64,000 bases of DNA, from contig CAJNDS010002622.1 in assembly GCA_905221605.1 (NCBI GenBank), positions 144,501 to 208,500 of the forward strand, in the 5' to 3' direction. A program made the position numbers and the translations under genes. This DNA is from Symbiodinium natans. Its lineage: Eukaryota > Sar > Dinophyceae > Suessiales > Symbiodiniaceae. Below the pieces are notes generated by a model that made no database searches, was not told the origin of the DNA, and saw nothing but the letters and a program-made list of their open reading frames with translations. Within the stretch, counting starts at the first letter, position 1; each line of letters starts with the position of its first letter. Positions 37,901-46,586 of the stretch are shown in pieces.

Positions 37901-38540
37901 TTCCACTGAAACTGATGAGGAAATCATTTGCACTCGCGTGGCTTTTTCATGTGGTTGCGCTCCGGCTTCATTCATTGCTTCAAAGTAGGTGCTAGGCTCT
38001 TGACTGCCTACGGTGCTTGAGCCTTTTTACCCTCGGATATATATATATATATCTCTTAGGGCCATATAGTGCGACTACAATTGTGGTTCTGAGCACCCAT
38101 GAACCTCCAAGTATTAACTTCGTGAGTTCATGTAGTATTTTGTAGAACCAAAGCTAATTGGATCTGCAGCTTGTGCTTCTGAGCTTCATCATTTGGTGTT
38201 CCTCCTGTGTTGCAACTCAGTCCCATGGGAGCCTATGGCTCCAGAACACTGAAACCTACGGTCTGGGACAGCGTGGGAAGCTGAGATCAGCAGCTCATTA
38301 TATATTTCTTGCAATTGCAAACACTGGTAGCTGCTAGTAGCTCCTGTGGCAACGTGCCATACTGCAATTTGTGGCCCAGCTTCGACCGACCCCCTGCTGC
38401 AAAGGCCATGGCTGCCGAGATTGAAGAAGCAGCTCTCCAAGAAAGATCGCAAGCGCCTCAAGGCGGAGAAGAAGAAAAACCCTCTGGTCGTCAGAAAGAT
38501 GGACAAAAACGGAAAGGAGGGAGTGTCCCCTGGTCAGCAC
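28954..38540 (+). CDS. Methyltransferase-like dinoflagellate gene, interrupted in an intron by a LINE
   Basis: Exon fragments in order: 28954 to about 29083 (RATALDFIKTDLRNWTM; membership uncertain), from 29294 (AIDIFAGEQAIYNGFRW), about 30796-30998 (GGLLAGGPPCSSFVFMNRST and RPFGNGRRRYIVAANR), about 31095-31221 (LMVEQPLSSLMPWFPYLF), after the LINE from about 38221 (MGAYGSRTLKPTVWDS), and about 38370-38535 (KKDRKRLKAEKKKNPLVVRK). I recognise this motif order from a family repeated many times in dinoflagellate genomes. FAG-E and GGPPCSS resemble motifs I (SAM binding) and IV (PPC) of cytosine-C5 methyltransferases. A methyltransferase fold is inference, and activity is unknown. Exon edges are approximate. 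The LINE lies in the intron after 31221 and need not break the gene. Confidence 0.55.
29995..30790. repeat. TA/TATC microsatellite block within the methyltransferase-like gene
   Basis: Many (TA)n runs of 10-30 bases. CTATATATATATATATATAG near 30290-30310 with flanking GTTAAGATA forms a perfect local inverted repeat. Confidence 0.85.
31318..31333. repeat. Target-site duplication of the LINE, left copy
   Basis: CTTTTTACCCTCGGAT is identical to 38023-38038. Immediately to its right is an 11-base T run, the LINE A-tail seen on the plus strand. Confidence 0.9.
31387..36108 (-). CDS. LINE ORF2: APE-type endonuclease, RNase H, reverse transcriptase
   Basis: 1573 codons without interruption. Residues about 328-585 are an exonuclease-endonuclease-phosphatase domain (ASWNVEGLRE, QETHASN, MGDFNSRLD, LDYVIT, SRHLP) that nicks target DNA. 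About 640-805 is an RNase HI domain with its acidic residues (TDGS, NTAELQAL, TDSQY, SHVGIPGNEYAD). About 995-1290 is the reverse transcriptase (KAPGPDEIPAEL, NYRPVSL, FGFRRGRS, DWSKAFDS, RQGCPLSPYLF, and YADD at about residue 1238). RNase H between endonuclease and RT is unusual; in the I clade it follows RT. The first 50 residues derive from an in-frame 72 bp duplication, so the true start may be further in. A 3' C-C-x-C-type zinc knuckle was not obvious. Confidence 0.93.
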   Translation of the reverse strand: MLLYSLPAPMMQIRLDAPDTAMSMRLQSNALAPMMQIRLGAPNTVIRERLQSYAHTVTTVRLLALEGRSGQRIRMPILFSGAACKWHAAATRISAATRSVCLNDYCSRKKRNRIMHSLRGNWYTIRDWQKPHYKSRMWQTCTNLYNGMKVFKFVEYSDCFEAFVYRRGIYYVFCSDSYSSPKMYYSLRKAVTSSRGEPGCRRRHADPLLHSVISSLRVTTSGSENRNAFGGHSHRGFRSAEAVDRRLLKYRSSRAEARRSYRAHSKGWGNGKADHPFLMPPPPQPRAAVYERTRKQIKPHQHQANNASLCRLVLSSAVAPCKLFARSLRLASWNVEGLREIAKYDQIFSFMQKQSVHLLAMQETHASNPQEFSKSGFLVLHSAAPTSPNHGVGFIVSPELRPYVKSFLPISPRLCSVEINTSPKPLLVYCAYAPSLVQDAAEDVRRKREFWDMFTEQLVDVSSPENLLVMGDFNSRLDPQLDSTGVHIGPTVWGKRLSIDTSERDNAIHLLEVLQSFDLKLPQTFMQNRPARRVTYKETTCSDHFLERPNVSEWTTLDYVITALAPVFAVEDISSHFQQAVNSRHLPIICSIGVALPARRPPPSTPPLPDYTQTSQYYDKLESSLLSLCNHSFDPVASVEGHVLAYTDGSCPNNRVISQTNPAGWGFVVSPILLAFALHPKPTSDWITSHGKVRTNPDFPEFAGAEVSSNNTAELQALIELFDYLLYFSGFPEGQRIHVYTDSQYVLDILRARSLPATHYRLISRLQRYWVAMRITFNVHVDKVPSHVGIPGNEYADRVAYSGNFSLGRTGRFSQPHSRSLRPPEFNLDLTNWDSLSVQEQNVFLRQAISEAKELIPALPLTPHKPWISKTTLGLIAELRDAGGLAPEDVKAFRKRIKASARKDKKTFVHTRLSIDYESTPTQWTTLRNLRRGFTPKPPGIRDTSGKLRPTKQRAEVFREYLANHVWKCGEEVFQPRPPLHPVIPEIYRLFTEEDLYQCLKALQTGKAPGPDEIPAELIKRAPYIVRVFLLSHYNKCLTSASIPDAWRLSNVVMLVKDVKKDTLSLDNYRPVSLSDCFYKIYASLLQKRLAFYIDPRIRDSQFGFRRGRSAAQPIHILRRLIETHERQVSPLHVLFLDWSKAFDSLSFAAIEQSLVRLDPFVRAVMSIYQSPQFRVRDSGCISQQGSQSRGVRQGCPLSPYLFDVVLTCLFHDVECSYERQFGVLTGVLNIPSRLWDLEYADDTVLLSRSSLQLTRLLHLLQHHALQFGLQLNLDKCKHLQLHSENRVSYAPDPGADCSCSCCNGGRRAATEYVPLAEEVKYLGIFLDATCNSRSTTSKRISRAVHASKLLKPFFTHAGLPTKWKLTVYKSIILSILAYGMESCCPAPSQQGRVDSLHFKNLRRIFRVKSSYYHRVLQPSEAPCSNEYLSERANAFTVLPTPSQQFSFNRLKLLGHILRHPDTYEATSTFMQSKAYRFISGGNRSGRPSLHWAEVAMTEAYMRLQHADTDKTPAVAEIHHPYWSIPSQQLVKQMHSASSLPGMDNTRLFRRINPVAQDRHLWQQITKPTRQVR
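35954..36097 (-). repeat. Two in-frame 72 bp direct repeats at the start of ORF2
   Basis: GACTGAAGCCG begins at 35954 and 36026; the copies encode APMMQIRL(D/G)AP(D/N)T and neighbours. A third partial copy lies at about 35936-35953. Tandem units at the 5' end of LINE coding regions can act as promoter monomers, but here they lie within the open frame. Confidence 0.8.
36133..37975 (-). pseudogene. LINE ORF1-like protein, broken by a frameshift at a CA repeat
   Basis: The N part (37975 to about 36720) opens MNEAGAQPHEKATRVQMISS and includes RTVLLHNIPPFANYSSIQGN, which resembles an RNA-recognition-type fold seen in ORF1 proteins (weak). It runs into a CACACACACACA stretch (plus-strand TG run at about 36714-36729), after which the sensible reading switches frame. 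The downstream frame (to a stop at 36133-36135) is rich in Arg, Asp and Gly (KGKGKSGKGRG, RRDVRDDRRDVRD) and resembles a nucleic-acid-binding tail. A change of repeat number explains the break better than an intron. The C part ends 24 bases before ORF2. Confidence 0.7.
38023..38038. repeat. Target-site duplication of the LINE, right copy
   Basis: CTTTTTACCCTCGGAT, identical to 31318-31333. The right side continues directly into the TA-rich centre of the host inverted-repeat element. Confidence 0.9.
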
Positions 38541-39236
38541 TTCTGGGGCTTGCAATAGTATGCCAGGGGTTCAATGGGTTCAATGTCTTGGCTCAGCAAA
38601 GTCATTTGCAAACCCGAAAGACAACATCATCTTTCCAGCTGTCTAGGGAACATAACCTTGCCTAGGACTCTAAGGGGTGAGACAGTACGTCGAGGTCTTC
38701 TCTTTTTCAGCTTCTGGTTCGGCTTGTGTTCGGGTCACAGCTTGTCGGGCTGATTGGGTTCGGAGCAGGTACTGCACATTCAGGACCCAAGGCTAGAAAC
38801 CTGAGAACTGGCACGGCCCCCTAAACCCACCTTCCTTCCCAAGGACTGGTATCCCAGCCAGTCTCAGGGCCTCGCAAACTTACCCAGTGGCCTTCGGAGA
38901 GACGGTTGCTGTGTGCCACGCGCAGCACCTGAAGGCATCCCCGTGGTGATTGCCCCATTTCTGCTCCACCCTATTTGTAAATCCTACATCAGACACCCTA
39001 AACCGCAAACCCTTTCCTAAAACCCTAGGCCTTATAAGCTTATATCTCTCTCTATCTATATATAAGACATGTATATCTACATATATAATAAACTTATACG
39101 TTATCTATATATAACATTAATATTGCATTATGATTACCATACATATATATGTATACATAGTAAGCCAAATTAAACCATAAATTACCCAAGCCTGAAATAG
39201 ACCCCTAAACTGCAAACTCTCTTAAGACCCAGCCAG
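38541..39236. other. Intron-like or intergenic sequence
   Basis: Contains CCCTAAACC remnants (38990-39020) and TA microsatellites (39040-39180). No exon is supported. Confidence 0.4.
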
Positions 39237-39740
39237 GAGTTTGGTCGGTCTGAGCTACGCGATCTGCTCTACGATCCCAAGGGCGACTTTGCACGAGAGA
39301 GTGCAGTGACAGAGGCTGGCAGTGGTGTGATTTTCTTTCGGGCCCCTAAGGCCTAAACCCTAAAACACCCGAGAGGCCTATAATATGAGGAGAATCGGAG
39401 AATCCCAAACCCAAACATTTAGTCCTAAACCCTATAAATGTCGTGAATTCTTAGAAACGTCTGGTGTGCTTGTGATCTACTACTCTTTCTGATCAATTAG
39501 GTAGCAGGGCCTCTTGATGATTGCTATCGTGCTAGCTGGTGTCTGATCAGGGGCCCTTCAAATGGCGCCATGCAGCCCTGGCCGAAATCAAGGAGTTCTT
39601 GCGTGGGGAGGTTCAGGCTGGGAGGTACACTCCCTTGCTCCAGTATGGGCTGGAAGACTGAGTTTGTGCATCGGCTGCGTGGGTTCTCGGGACTGAGCTC
39701 TTACAGGATGCAGCAGTACCAGCGGCATCTCAGTGTTACC
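39237..39740 (+). CDS. Three exons, possibly the 3' part of the methyltransferase-like gene
   Basis: Exon 39237-39327 (EFGRSELRDLLYDPKGDFAR) ends at donor GTGATT. It joins in phase to 39551-39648 (WRHAALAEIKEFLRGEVQAG), donor GTACAC, then to an exon from about 39711 (MQQYQRHLS) through split codon AG|G. All acceptors are followed by G. The frame is consistent across the three exons, but the family is not recognised. CCCTAAA repeats follow from 39795. Confidence 0.5.
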
Positions 39741-40847
39741 GGCCGACTAGACAAAATAAACAAACCAACCCATCCAAAAGAGTCTACTAAGCTAAAACCC
39801 TAAATAACCCTCAACCCTAAACCCTCAACCCCAAATGAATTAATTTATAAACCCTAGAAACCCTAAACCCTATATACTCAATAAGCTTCCCGACTCAGAG
39901 GCCTCTGAATCCCCAGTAGCCCAGTAACACTATTACAATAAGGGTGCCTCTGCTTTCTGGGTTGTTGACTTCCTGAGGGAACCTGAACCCCCCCTCCCCC
40001 CCCAACCCTAAACCCCAAACCCTAAACCCTAAAACCCTAAAACCCTAACCCCCGATCGACCTAATGAAAGCCGAATAAGACTTACAAGCCTACTGATGCT
40101 GGTACATATTACACTAGCTAACAATTATTTAGATTAGAGGCTTGAGGGTTTTGGGTCTATAATGTATACCCCGCCCCAAACCTACAAGGTTTAGGGGGTT
40201 TGTCTAGTGTGATTAATAACGGTTTTCAGTTCAGAGCTATTTCGGAAGGGTTTGGGGTGGTACTACTTTGATTGAGAGAAGGCTGTAGGAGAAGAAAGGG
40301 TTCGGTCGAGAGCACATGATCTTAGGATGCAGCCAAAATTCGACCGGTCTGCCACTGGCGGCTTCGATCTTTCAATGCGTGCTTACACGCAGGTGCCGTT
40401 TCAGTTGCACCCCACCTTAGCTTCGCAGGCCAGAGAACCAGCGTGAATCACGCCCCTTGCGTGCGTTTTCGACTACAAATGAGCGATCTTTATCTTAACG
40501 CCCAAAACACGAAAAAACGTAGAAAATTGCTTTTTGGGGCAAAAGTAGCGTGAAAAGGGGGTGATTCACGCGTGAAATGTGCGTGAAAGCCGGTTGTTAC
40601 CCGTGAGCAGGGGTTGTTTCCCGTGAGCGCCTGTTTCGGGAAATTCGCAACCGCGTTAAGTTACGAAAAAGGCCAAATTCGTGTGAATCACGCTGTCTGC
40701 GTGTCCTGTGCATGATGCCAATGACAACACGCAGCCTTCACTGCAGCTGCTTTGCCAACACGATTTTAATATGCCGACTAACCCCGCGACCATTTCAGGA
40801 GGTGCTTGGTGAGGGCCATTTTGTGTGCTAGCTGCTCCAGTTCTGCT
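39741..40847. repeat. CCCTAAA remnants and GTGAATCACGC-rich block
   Basis: Degenerate CCCTAAA lies at 39795-39870 and 40000-40050. From 40438 to 40700 a block repeats GTGAATCACGC in both orientations (about 40443, 40561 and 40683), with CCCGTGAGC twice near 40601-40628. No exon is supported before 40848. Confidence 0.6.
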
Positions 40848-41240
40848 ATGGGTAAGAAAACCGATGTTGAGATGGCCCTGGAAAGGGCTGCCAGGCTTGC
40901 TGAGAGGCAGGCCTTGCTGAATGCAGCCGAGACTAGTATCGTCAGGGCTCACCCGGGATTTTCAGACGATCCTCATGAGCTTCTACCCTGGTCCAAAGAG
41001 CCACAGTTGGGGTCATGTACTCAGCTCTGAGACGTAGGCCCGTCTATCTATGAAAAAGCACTAAATATGTAGAGATCGATTGAATGTTCAATAGGTCTCA
41101 CCTGATTCCTTCATCGCAAGACGCCCCGACATCAACAGCACTCTGCGAGGTCAGCAGCTACAGCTGCGGCTCCCGCTTCTGCTGCCCAGGTGCGCAAAGG
41201 ACGTCGGGCGGGCTTCGCTGTAGTGTCCAGCTCCACCTGA
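40848..41240 (+). CDS. Small gene or exon pair starting MGKKTDVEM
   Basis: An ATG at 40848 opens MGKKTDVEMALERAARLAER, rich in Ala/Glu/Arg and probably helical, and stays open to 41030. A second segment, about 41125-41240, reads ATAAAPASAAQVRKGRRAGF and ends TGA at 41238-41240. The join is not fixed. The upstream CTGCTCCAG could be an acceptor, in which case 40848 is internal. No family is recognised. Confidence 0.45.
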
Positions 41241-41864
41241 GTTCCAGCCCATCGACATATTTTTCTGAATTCGCAATTTCTTTAATTGGCTTCCGAAGCC
41301 GGAACCCTAAACCCTAAACTTCCCTAAACTGTGTAAACCCTATCAACCCACCCTAAAGAAAAACACCTCATCGCCCCTTCACTCCGGTTATTCCGACATA
41401 AATCCAGAATGCGCAGGGATAGCAAGCTGATGGACCCACCCTGTATCCGGAATCGGCTCGGGCATCACACAAAGTAGAGAATATTTATATCATCTATATC
41501 TAATAAATATTATAATATATATATATATAGAGATATATCATATTATGCTCATAAAACCAAGACAATAATCACGAAAAAACTTGTACTAGGATTTGATAAG
41601 TACCCAGACTTGTCAAATTTACATTCAAGAAACAAAAGCTTGAGAATACTATATATATATATACATTGTATAAATATATTTATATATCTATGTGTATTTA
41701 TACCTGAAGTTATTTTTGAATTATATATATATATACATTTCTGTATTGAATTAATTATATTACTTATTATTTATACTAATATATATTATATATATGTATA
41801 TATACATATAGGTATATATAACATAACTAATGAAACCAATATAAATACAAATGTAAATATGTAC

Positions 41865-41899
<35 letters not shown>

Positions 41900-42845
41900 G
41901 CTGTAGAGGACATAGTCTGCTAAGTAGTAAGTCAATCTATTTCTATATAGTGTTTTTGTCTACGTTAATGTCTCTCTTACATATATACGTATATATAGTG
42001 AAAGAGGGAGAGAGAGCGCACATAGACACACATACATAGTACCATTTCTTCATATGTATATATATATATAAACTTCTGTCAGTGTATATAGTCCTACTAT
42101 GATTAAACATACACAAGCTATATTTTATATATTTATATATGTATATATCTTACATTATATATACATATATATAATATAGATATTTGTACATATGTGTATA
42201 TATATATATGTATATGTATCTAAGTGCTTTTTGTCAAGAAATGTGTAAATAAATTAAAAAAATATATATATATATATAGACGTCCATAGGTTATATCTAT
42301 ATATTTTTCTATATATGTAAATATATTTAGCTACCGCAACACCTGGAACTACATATATATATATATGTACACAAGCAACCCTATATATATATGTATATAT
42401 ATATATAGATACATATATCCATATATATATATATACCAAAAAAAGTGGTTGCCATGTTCAAGCAGAGTTTGTAATGTTGTGTATAAATATCTTATACTCA
42501 GCATAAGTATATATACATATATATATGTATTATACAATACAATATTGTGATATTAGTTCTTCGCACATACACCTATTATATATATATATATATACTTTAT
42601 ACATAGGCCTATATATATACATACATCTATAGATATATATATATATATCTTCTAAAAGAAAACTAAATAACAATTATTATTATATATATATACACATATA
42701 CATATTGTACTTTGTGTGATGCCCATACTTCGGCCTCTTTACTTTGACAGCGAATGTTCTCTTCAACAAAGAGAAACAAGCACTGAGTCACCAGTGCTGC
42801 TGACATGATAGAGCTATTCTAATACACCCTGGGCCCTTGCTGCAG
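41241..42845. repeat. Long TA-microsatellite region
   Basis: From about 41465 to 42720 the sequence is largely (TA)n, TATC and TATG runs with short unique gaps. No gene is seen. It ends at the acceptor CTTGCTGCAG of the next gene's exon. Confidence 0.85.
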
Positions 42846-44026
42846 GAGCCTCCCAGCCGGACAGCCTGAGAGCTAGAGTGGCTTCGATGGCCAAGCCAAC
42901 CAAGTCTCCTGTTGGTGTGCCCGAAACCAGCCCAGTAACCCCGCCCAGTAAAATCATCCGAAGATCTGACACCAGCAAGATGCTAGCGCTGCCCCCCTCA
43001 GCTTCTCACACTGAGACTGAGTCTGCCCACAGCACTCCTGATGGTACTCGTGCTTTGGCTTTGACAAACCAAGTCGCCCCAAGCGACACTGAAGCTGTTG
43101 CAGCGCCGGCTGCAGTGGAACCGGCTCCATCAGCAAAGCCTGCCAGTGGCAAGTCGGGCACGAAGAATGGAACCCGTGCAACTGCTACCAAAGCCAAAGC
43201 CCGGCCGCCCAAGGCCAAGGCAGCCGCAAAGAAGAAGAATAAGCAAGCAAAGGCGAAGAAGCAGTCCCGTGTGAGGAAGTGCAATGCGAAGAAGAGCAAG
43301 AGCAACTCCAAGGAAGGCACTGCCCCTGCGCCTGTCCGCTCCACCCCCAGGCGTGTGCGTGGAAAGAGTGCTGATGCCACGAAGCCGGTCCCAGCGCAGG
43401 CCCCCAAGCAAGAGCAACCTCCCCCCACCCCAGAGCAGCTGCGCCAGAGTGTCCTCGATAACTTGCAAAGATGTGGCACTGCGGACTTGGAGTCCATGGC
43501 TGTCTTGCTTGGGGTCAAAGGGGCCTCTGTGAGCTCGCCGGCTGTGCCCGCGGCTTTGAAGGAGGAAGCTCCGACCGTGCATGTGCCGAAGCCTGAGCAA
43601 AGCGTGAGGCTTGCAGAGGGGTCAGTTGACCTGGCTGCCTTGAACTTGACACCGGAGCAGCAAGCTGCGCTTGAGGAGAAGGAGAGGCAAAAGAAGGCGG
43701 CGCACGCGCGCTACATGAGGTTTTCCAGGAGCCTCTTTCGTCCGGGCCCTAATCCTTGCTTGAGGCCTAGTCTGGTGCTGCAACAGCATGACTCAGTTTC
43801 GTTAACCGTGTGTGCGTGCGTGTGCGTGTGTATGTGGGGTGTGTGTGTGTGTGTGTGTGCCTGCACGACCGGGGGGGGTGGGTGGGTGGGTGGGTGGGTG
43901 GTTGGCTGTGTGTGTGTGTGTACGTGTGTGTGTGTGTCTGTTCATGCGTGCGTGGGTGCAGGTGTGGGCGCAGCTGTGTGTGTGTGTGTGTGTCTTTGTG
44001 TGTCTCTGTCTGTGTGTCTGTGTGTC

Positions 44027-44068
<42 letters not shown>

Positions 44069-44324
44069 TGTGTCTCTGTGGCGTGGGGTGGCGTGGTGTG
44101 GTGTGCCGTGGTGTCGTGTCTTGTCGGTCGTCGTGTGTGTGTGTGTGTGTCTGTGTGTGATATGATATACTATGATACTATATATATTTATACTGCTTGA
44201 ATTCATGCATTCATGCATGAATATTCTATCGACATTCTCTCAATATCACAGATGCACACTTTATCTTTTGTCTTCCTTTCTTTTCTGCCTGTTTATCTTT
44301 GTCTTTCGTTCTTTGTATCTCGAT

Positions 44325-44377
<53 letters not shown>

Positions 44378-44501
44378 TCCTCTTTCTTTCTCTATCGGTC
44401 TATCTCTCGATCGCTCGATCTATATCTATCTATATTATATATATGTATATATATTGTTTTTTGTTTTTATTTATCTTTATCATTTTCTATTTCGTTATGT
44501 A

Positions 44502-44533
<32 letters not shown>

Positions 44534-44844
44534 TCCCGCTATCTCTTCCTCTTTCTGTATGCCTCTTTCACTTTCACTCCCTTTTCTCTTTGTCTCCTTT
44601 GTTTGATTTTTCAATTACTATTATAATATTTATATGTATGTTTTTTTTATGAATTCATATTGTATTATAAAATTTGTTTTCTTTTGTTATCTTTATGTTT
44701 TTTTTCTCTTTCTCTCTCTCTCTCTCTTCCTCATCTTTGTCTCTCCCTTTCTCATTCTCTCCTTTCCTGAACATGTTTGTCTTTGTATTCTCTTTCTCCT
44801 TCTGCTTATCCTTCTCCTTTTCTTTTTTCTCGCTCGCTTGCTCG

Positions 44845-44883
<39 letters not shown>

Positions 44884-44899
44884 TTGTGTTTTTTTTCTT

Positions 44900-44958
<59 letters not shown>

Positions 44959-46393
44959 CTCTCATTCTCTCTCTGTCTCTCTCTCTCTCTCTCTCTCCCT
45001 CTGGCCTGTCCTGGCCTTTCAGAAAGATTCTGAACATTCCCAGGCAAAAGCACACCGGAGGAGATCCAGAAGCTTGGCCACGCGGCCAAGAACTGTCTCA
45101 GGGCAGCACATTGGGGTACGTGTACAATTGTCAGACACGTGCTTTTGGCCTGTGTTTCTGCGCAGAGGTGTTTGTGTGTCTGTCTGTGTGTGTTGCTGCT
45201 CGTGCGTGTGTGTCTGTGTGTCTCTCTCTCTCTCTCTCTCTCTCTTTATCGCTCTTTCTTTCTCTCTCTCTCTCTCTCTCTTTGTGTCTCTCTCCCTCTC
45301 TCTCTCTCTCTCTTTGTCTCTATCTCTCTCTCTCTCTCTCTCTCCGTTTCTGTCTGTCTTTCTCCCTCCGTTTCTCTCTCTCTCTCTCTCTCCGTTCCTC
45401 TCTCGCTTTCTCCCTCTGTATATCTCTTTCTCTCTCGAAGTGTCTCTCTGTCTCTTTTTTTTTGTTCCCTCTCTCTCTCTGTCGGGTGTGTGTCACCATT
45501 GCTTTCCGGCAGCAGGCCACGACAAGCTGGAAGTGTTGCGAGAGCAGTGGGAGGCCAGCTCTGGGGACTGGAAAAAGTCCCAAATCTATGAGTCCATCCA
45601 GAGCCACCGAGCTGAGAGGAAGAGGGGCAAGCGAATCTGGGCCACCAGGGATCAGATCATTGCCAAGTACAATGATGAGGCAGTGGCCGACCGAATCATC
45701 CAGAACAAGCTGGCCAACGAGGAGACAAAGCGGACTCAAACAAAACCACATCCGGACGATCCGGAGAACGAGGTGCCTCACATGTGTGTGTGTGTGTGTG
45801 CATGTGTGTGTGTGTGTGTTTGGAAATTGTGTACTACTAGCATGCTCATCAGAACTTTCTCCTGCGTATGCTGGTGCAGGCGCTCACCCTCTATCTCATA
45901 TGGGACAGCGAAGAAGAAACATCCGAAGAGGATGTCGTCATGCAGCAGCTCTTCTCAGTCCTGGACGAGGACTCTGATGATGGCCGCCGTGGTGGAAAGA
46001 AGAACAAGAAGAGTGGCAAGAGTAAGAAGCGCAAGGCAAGCTCATCCTCCTCCGCAAGCGAGGCTAGCCAGCTTAACTCTTAAGTTTTTTTGGTGGGGAA
46101 CTTTCATGTACATTTTCCCGAATTGCTCACCAAAGTGTCAAAAGACTAACATGTCTCCACTCGTGCGGCAGGATTCCAGCAGCTCCTCAGGCAAGAAGAA
46201 GAAGAAGCAGAAGAAGGTGAAGAAAGGCAAGAAATCCAAGAAGCAGGGCAACAGGGGCAAGAACGAAACCAAGGAGCAGAAGGAAAAGCGAATGCAAAGA
46301 GAGAAAGAGGCAGCCCAGAAGGAGTCTGAGCGAGAAGCCGACAGAATCAAGAAGACGGGCCTCAGCAAGGGAAAGAAAGTGTCCTGGTCATGA
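42846..46393 (+). CDS. Lys-rich protein of a recurrent dinoflagellate family, five exons
   Basis: Exons 42846-43719, 45023-45102, 45516-45772, 45880-46062 and 46172-46393 (TGA) join with agreeing phases. Donors are GT, GC, GT and GC; four of the five acceptors precede G. The first exon has Ala/Lys-rich basic stretches ([20 protein letters not shown]). Exon 3 reads [35 protein letters not shown] and HPDDPENE, then exon 4 [15 protein letters not shown] recognise that succession (QWEA..., KKRG-R-W, KYN, HPD-P) from many dinoflagellate predicted proteins of unknown function. The tail is very Lys-rich. A nuclear location is inferred from the basic runs. The first exon seen is not the 5' exon. Confidence 0.7.
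43800..45000. repeat. TG and CT microsatellites filling an intron
   Basis: (TG)n runs lie at 43800-44160, then (CT)n runs at 44325-44375, 44500-44530, 44710-44740 and 44840-45000. More (CT)n runs lie at 45215-45480 in the next intron and (TG)n at 45783-45820 in the third. Long open frames here are low-complexity artefacts. Confidence 0.95.
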
Positions 46394-46586
46394 TGTGCGC
46401 CAGAGTGTCTAGGAATTAGCATCGATGCGCGTGACTCTTCGCAGCACAAGTGCACTGTGCCACTGTGCGATACGCCCTTAGAAGCCAGGCAACATACCAG
46501 AGCCTCTGCCGAAGCATATTCTACTACCACCCACCAGCAATCCCCAAAGCCTGAAAAGAAATCCCCCTTGCGTCGCTCCACTAGAG

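Larger units (their letters stand above)
31334..38022 (-). mobile_element. Full-length-looking non-LTR retrotransposon (LINE), about 6.7 kb
   Basis: Bounded by perfect 16 bp target duplications (31318-31333 and 38023-38038). The 3' end carries an A-tail of 10-11 residues (31343 to 31334). It encodes an ORF1-like protein (frameshifted near 36720) and an intact ORF2 of 1573 codons with endonuclease, RNase H and reverse transcriptase. A-tail, long exact duplications and an uninterrupted ORF2 point to a recent insertion. The first bases of the element (minus strand from 38022) read GCTCAAG, preceded by a G shared with the duplication. Confidence 0.92.
31249..38115. repeat. Small inverted-repeat element split by the LINE insertion
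   Basis: The left arm 31249-31293 (CGGAGGT, GGGTGCT, GAACC and CAATT blocks) is the imperfect reverse complement of the right arm 38072-38115. With the LINE and one target copy removed, the host element is about 160 bp with a TA-rich centre, like a MITE or introner. It lies inside an intron of the plus-strand methyltransferase-like gene. Confidence 0.65.

Noticed and set aside
31387-37975. Plus-strand open frames across the LINE (for example 33010-33603)
   Set aside because: They are shadows of the intact minus-strand ORF2 and ORF1.
43800-45500. Long Ser/Leu/Val/Cys open frames on both strands
   Set aside because: They are translations of TG and CT microsatellites inside introns.
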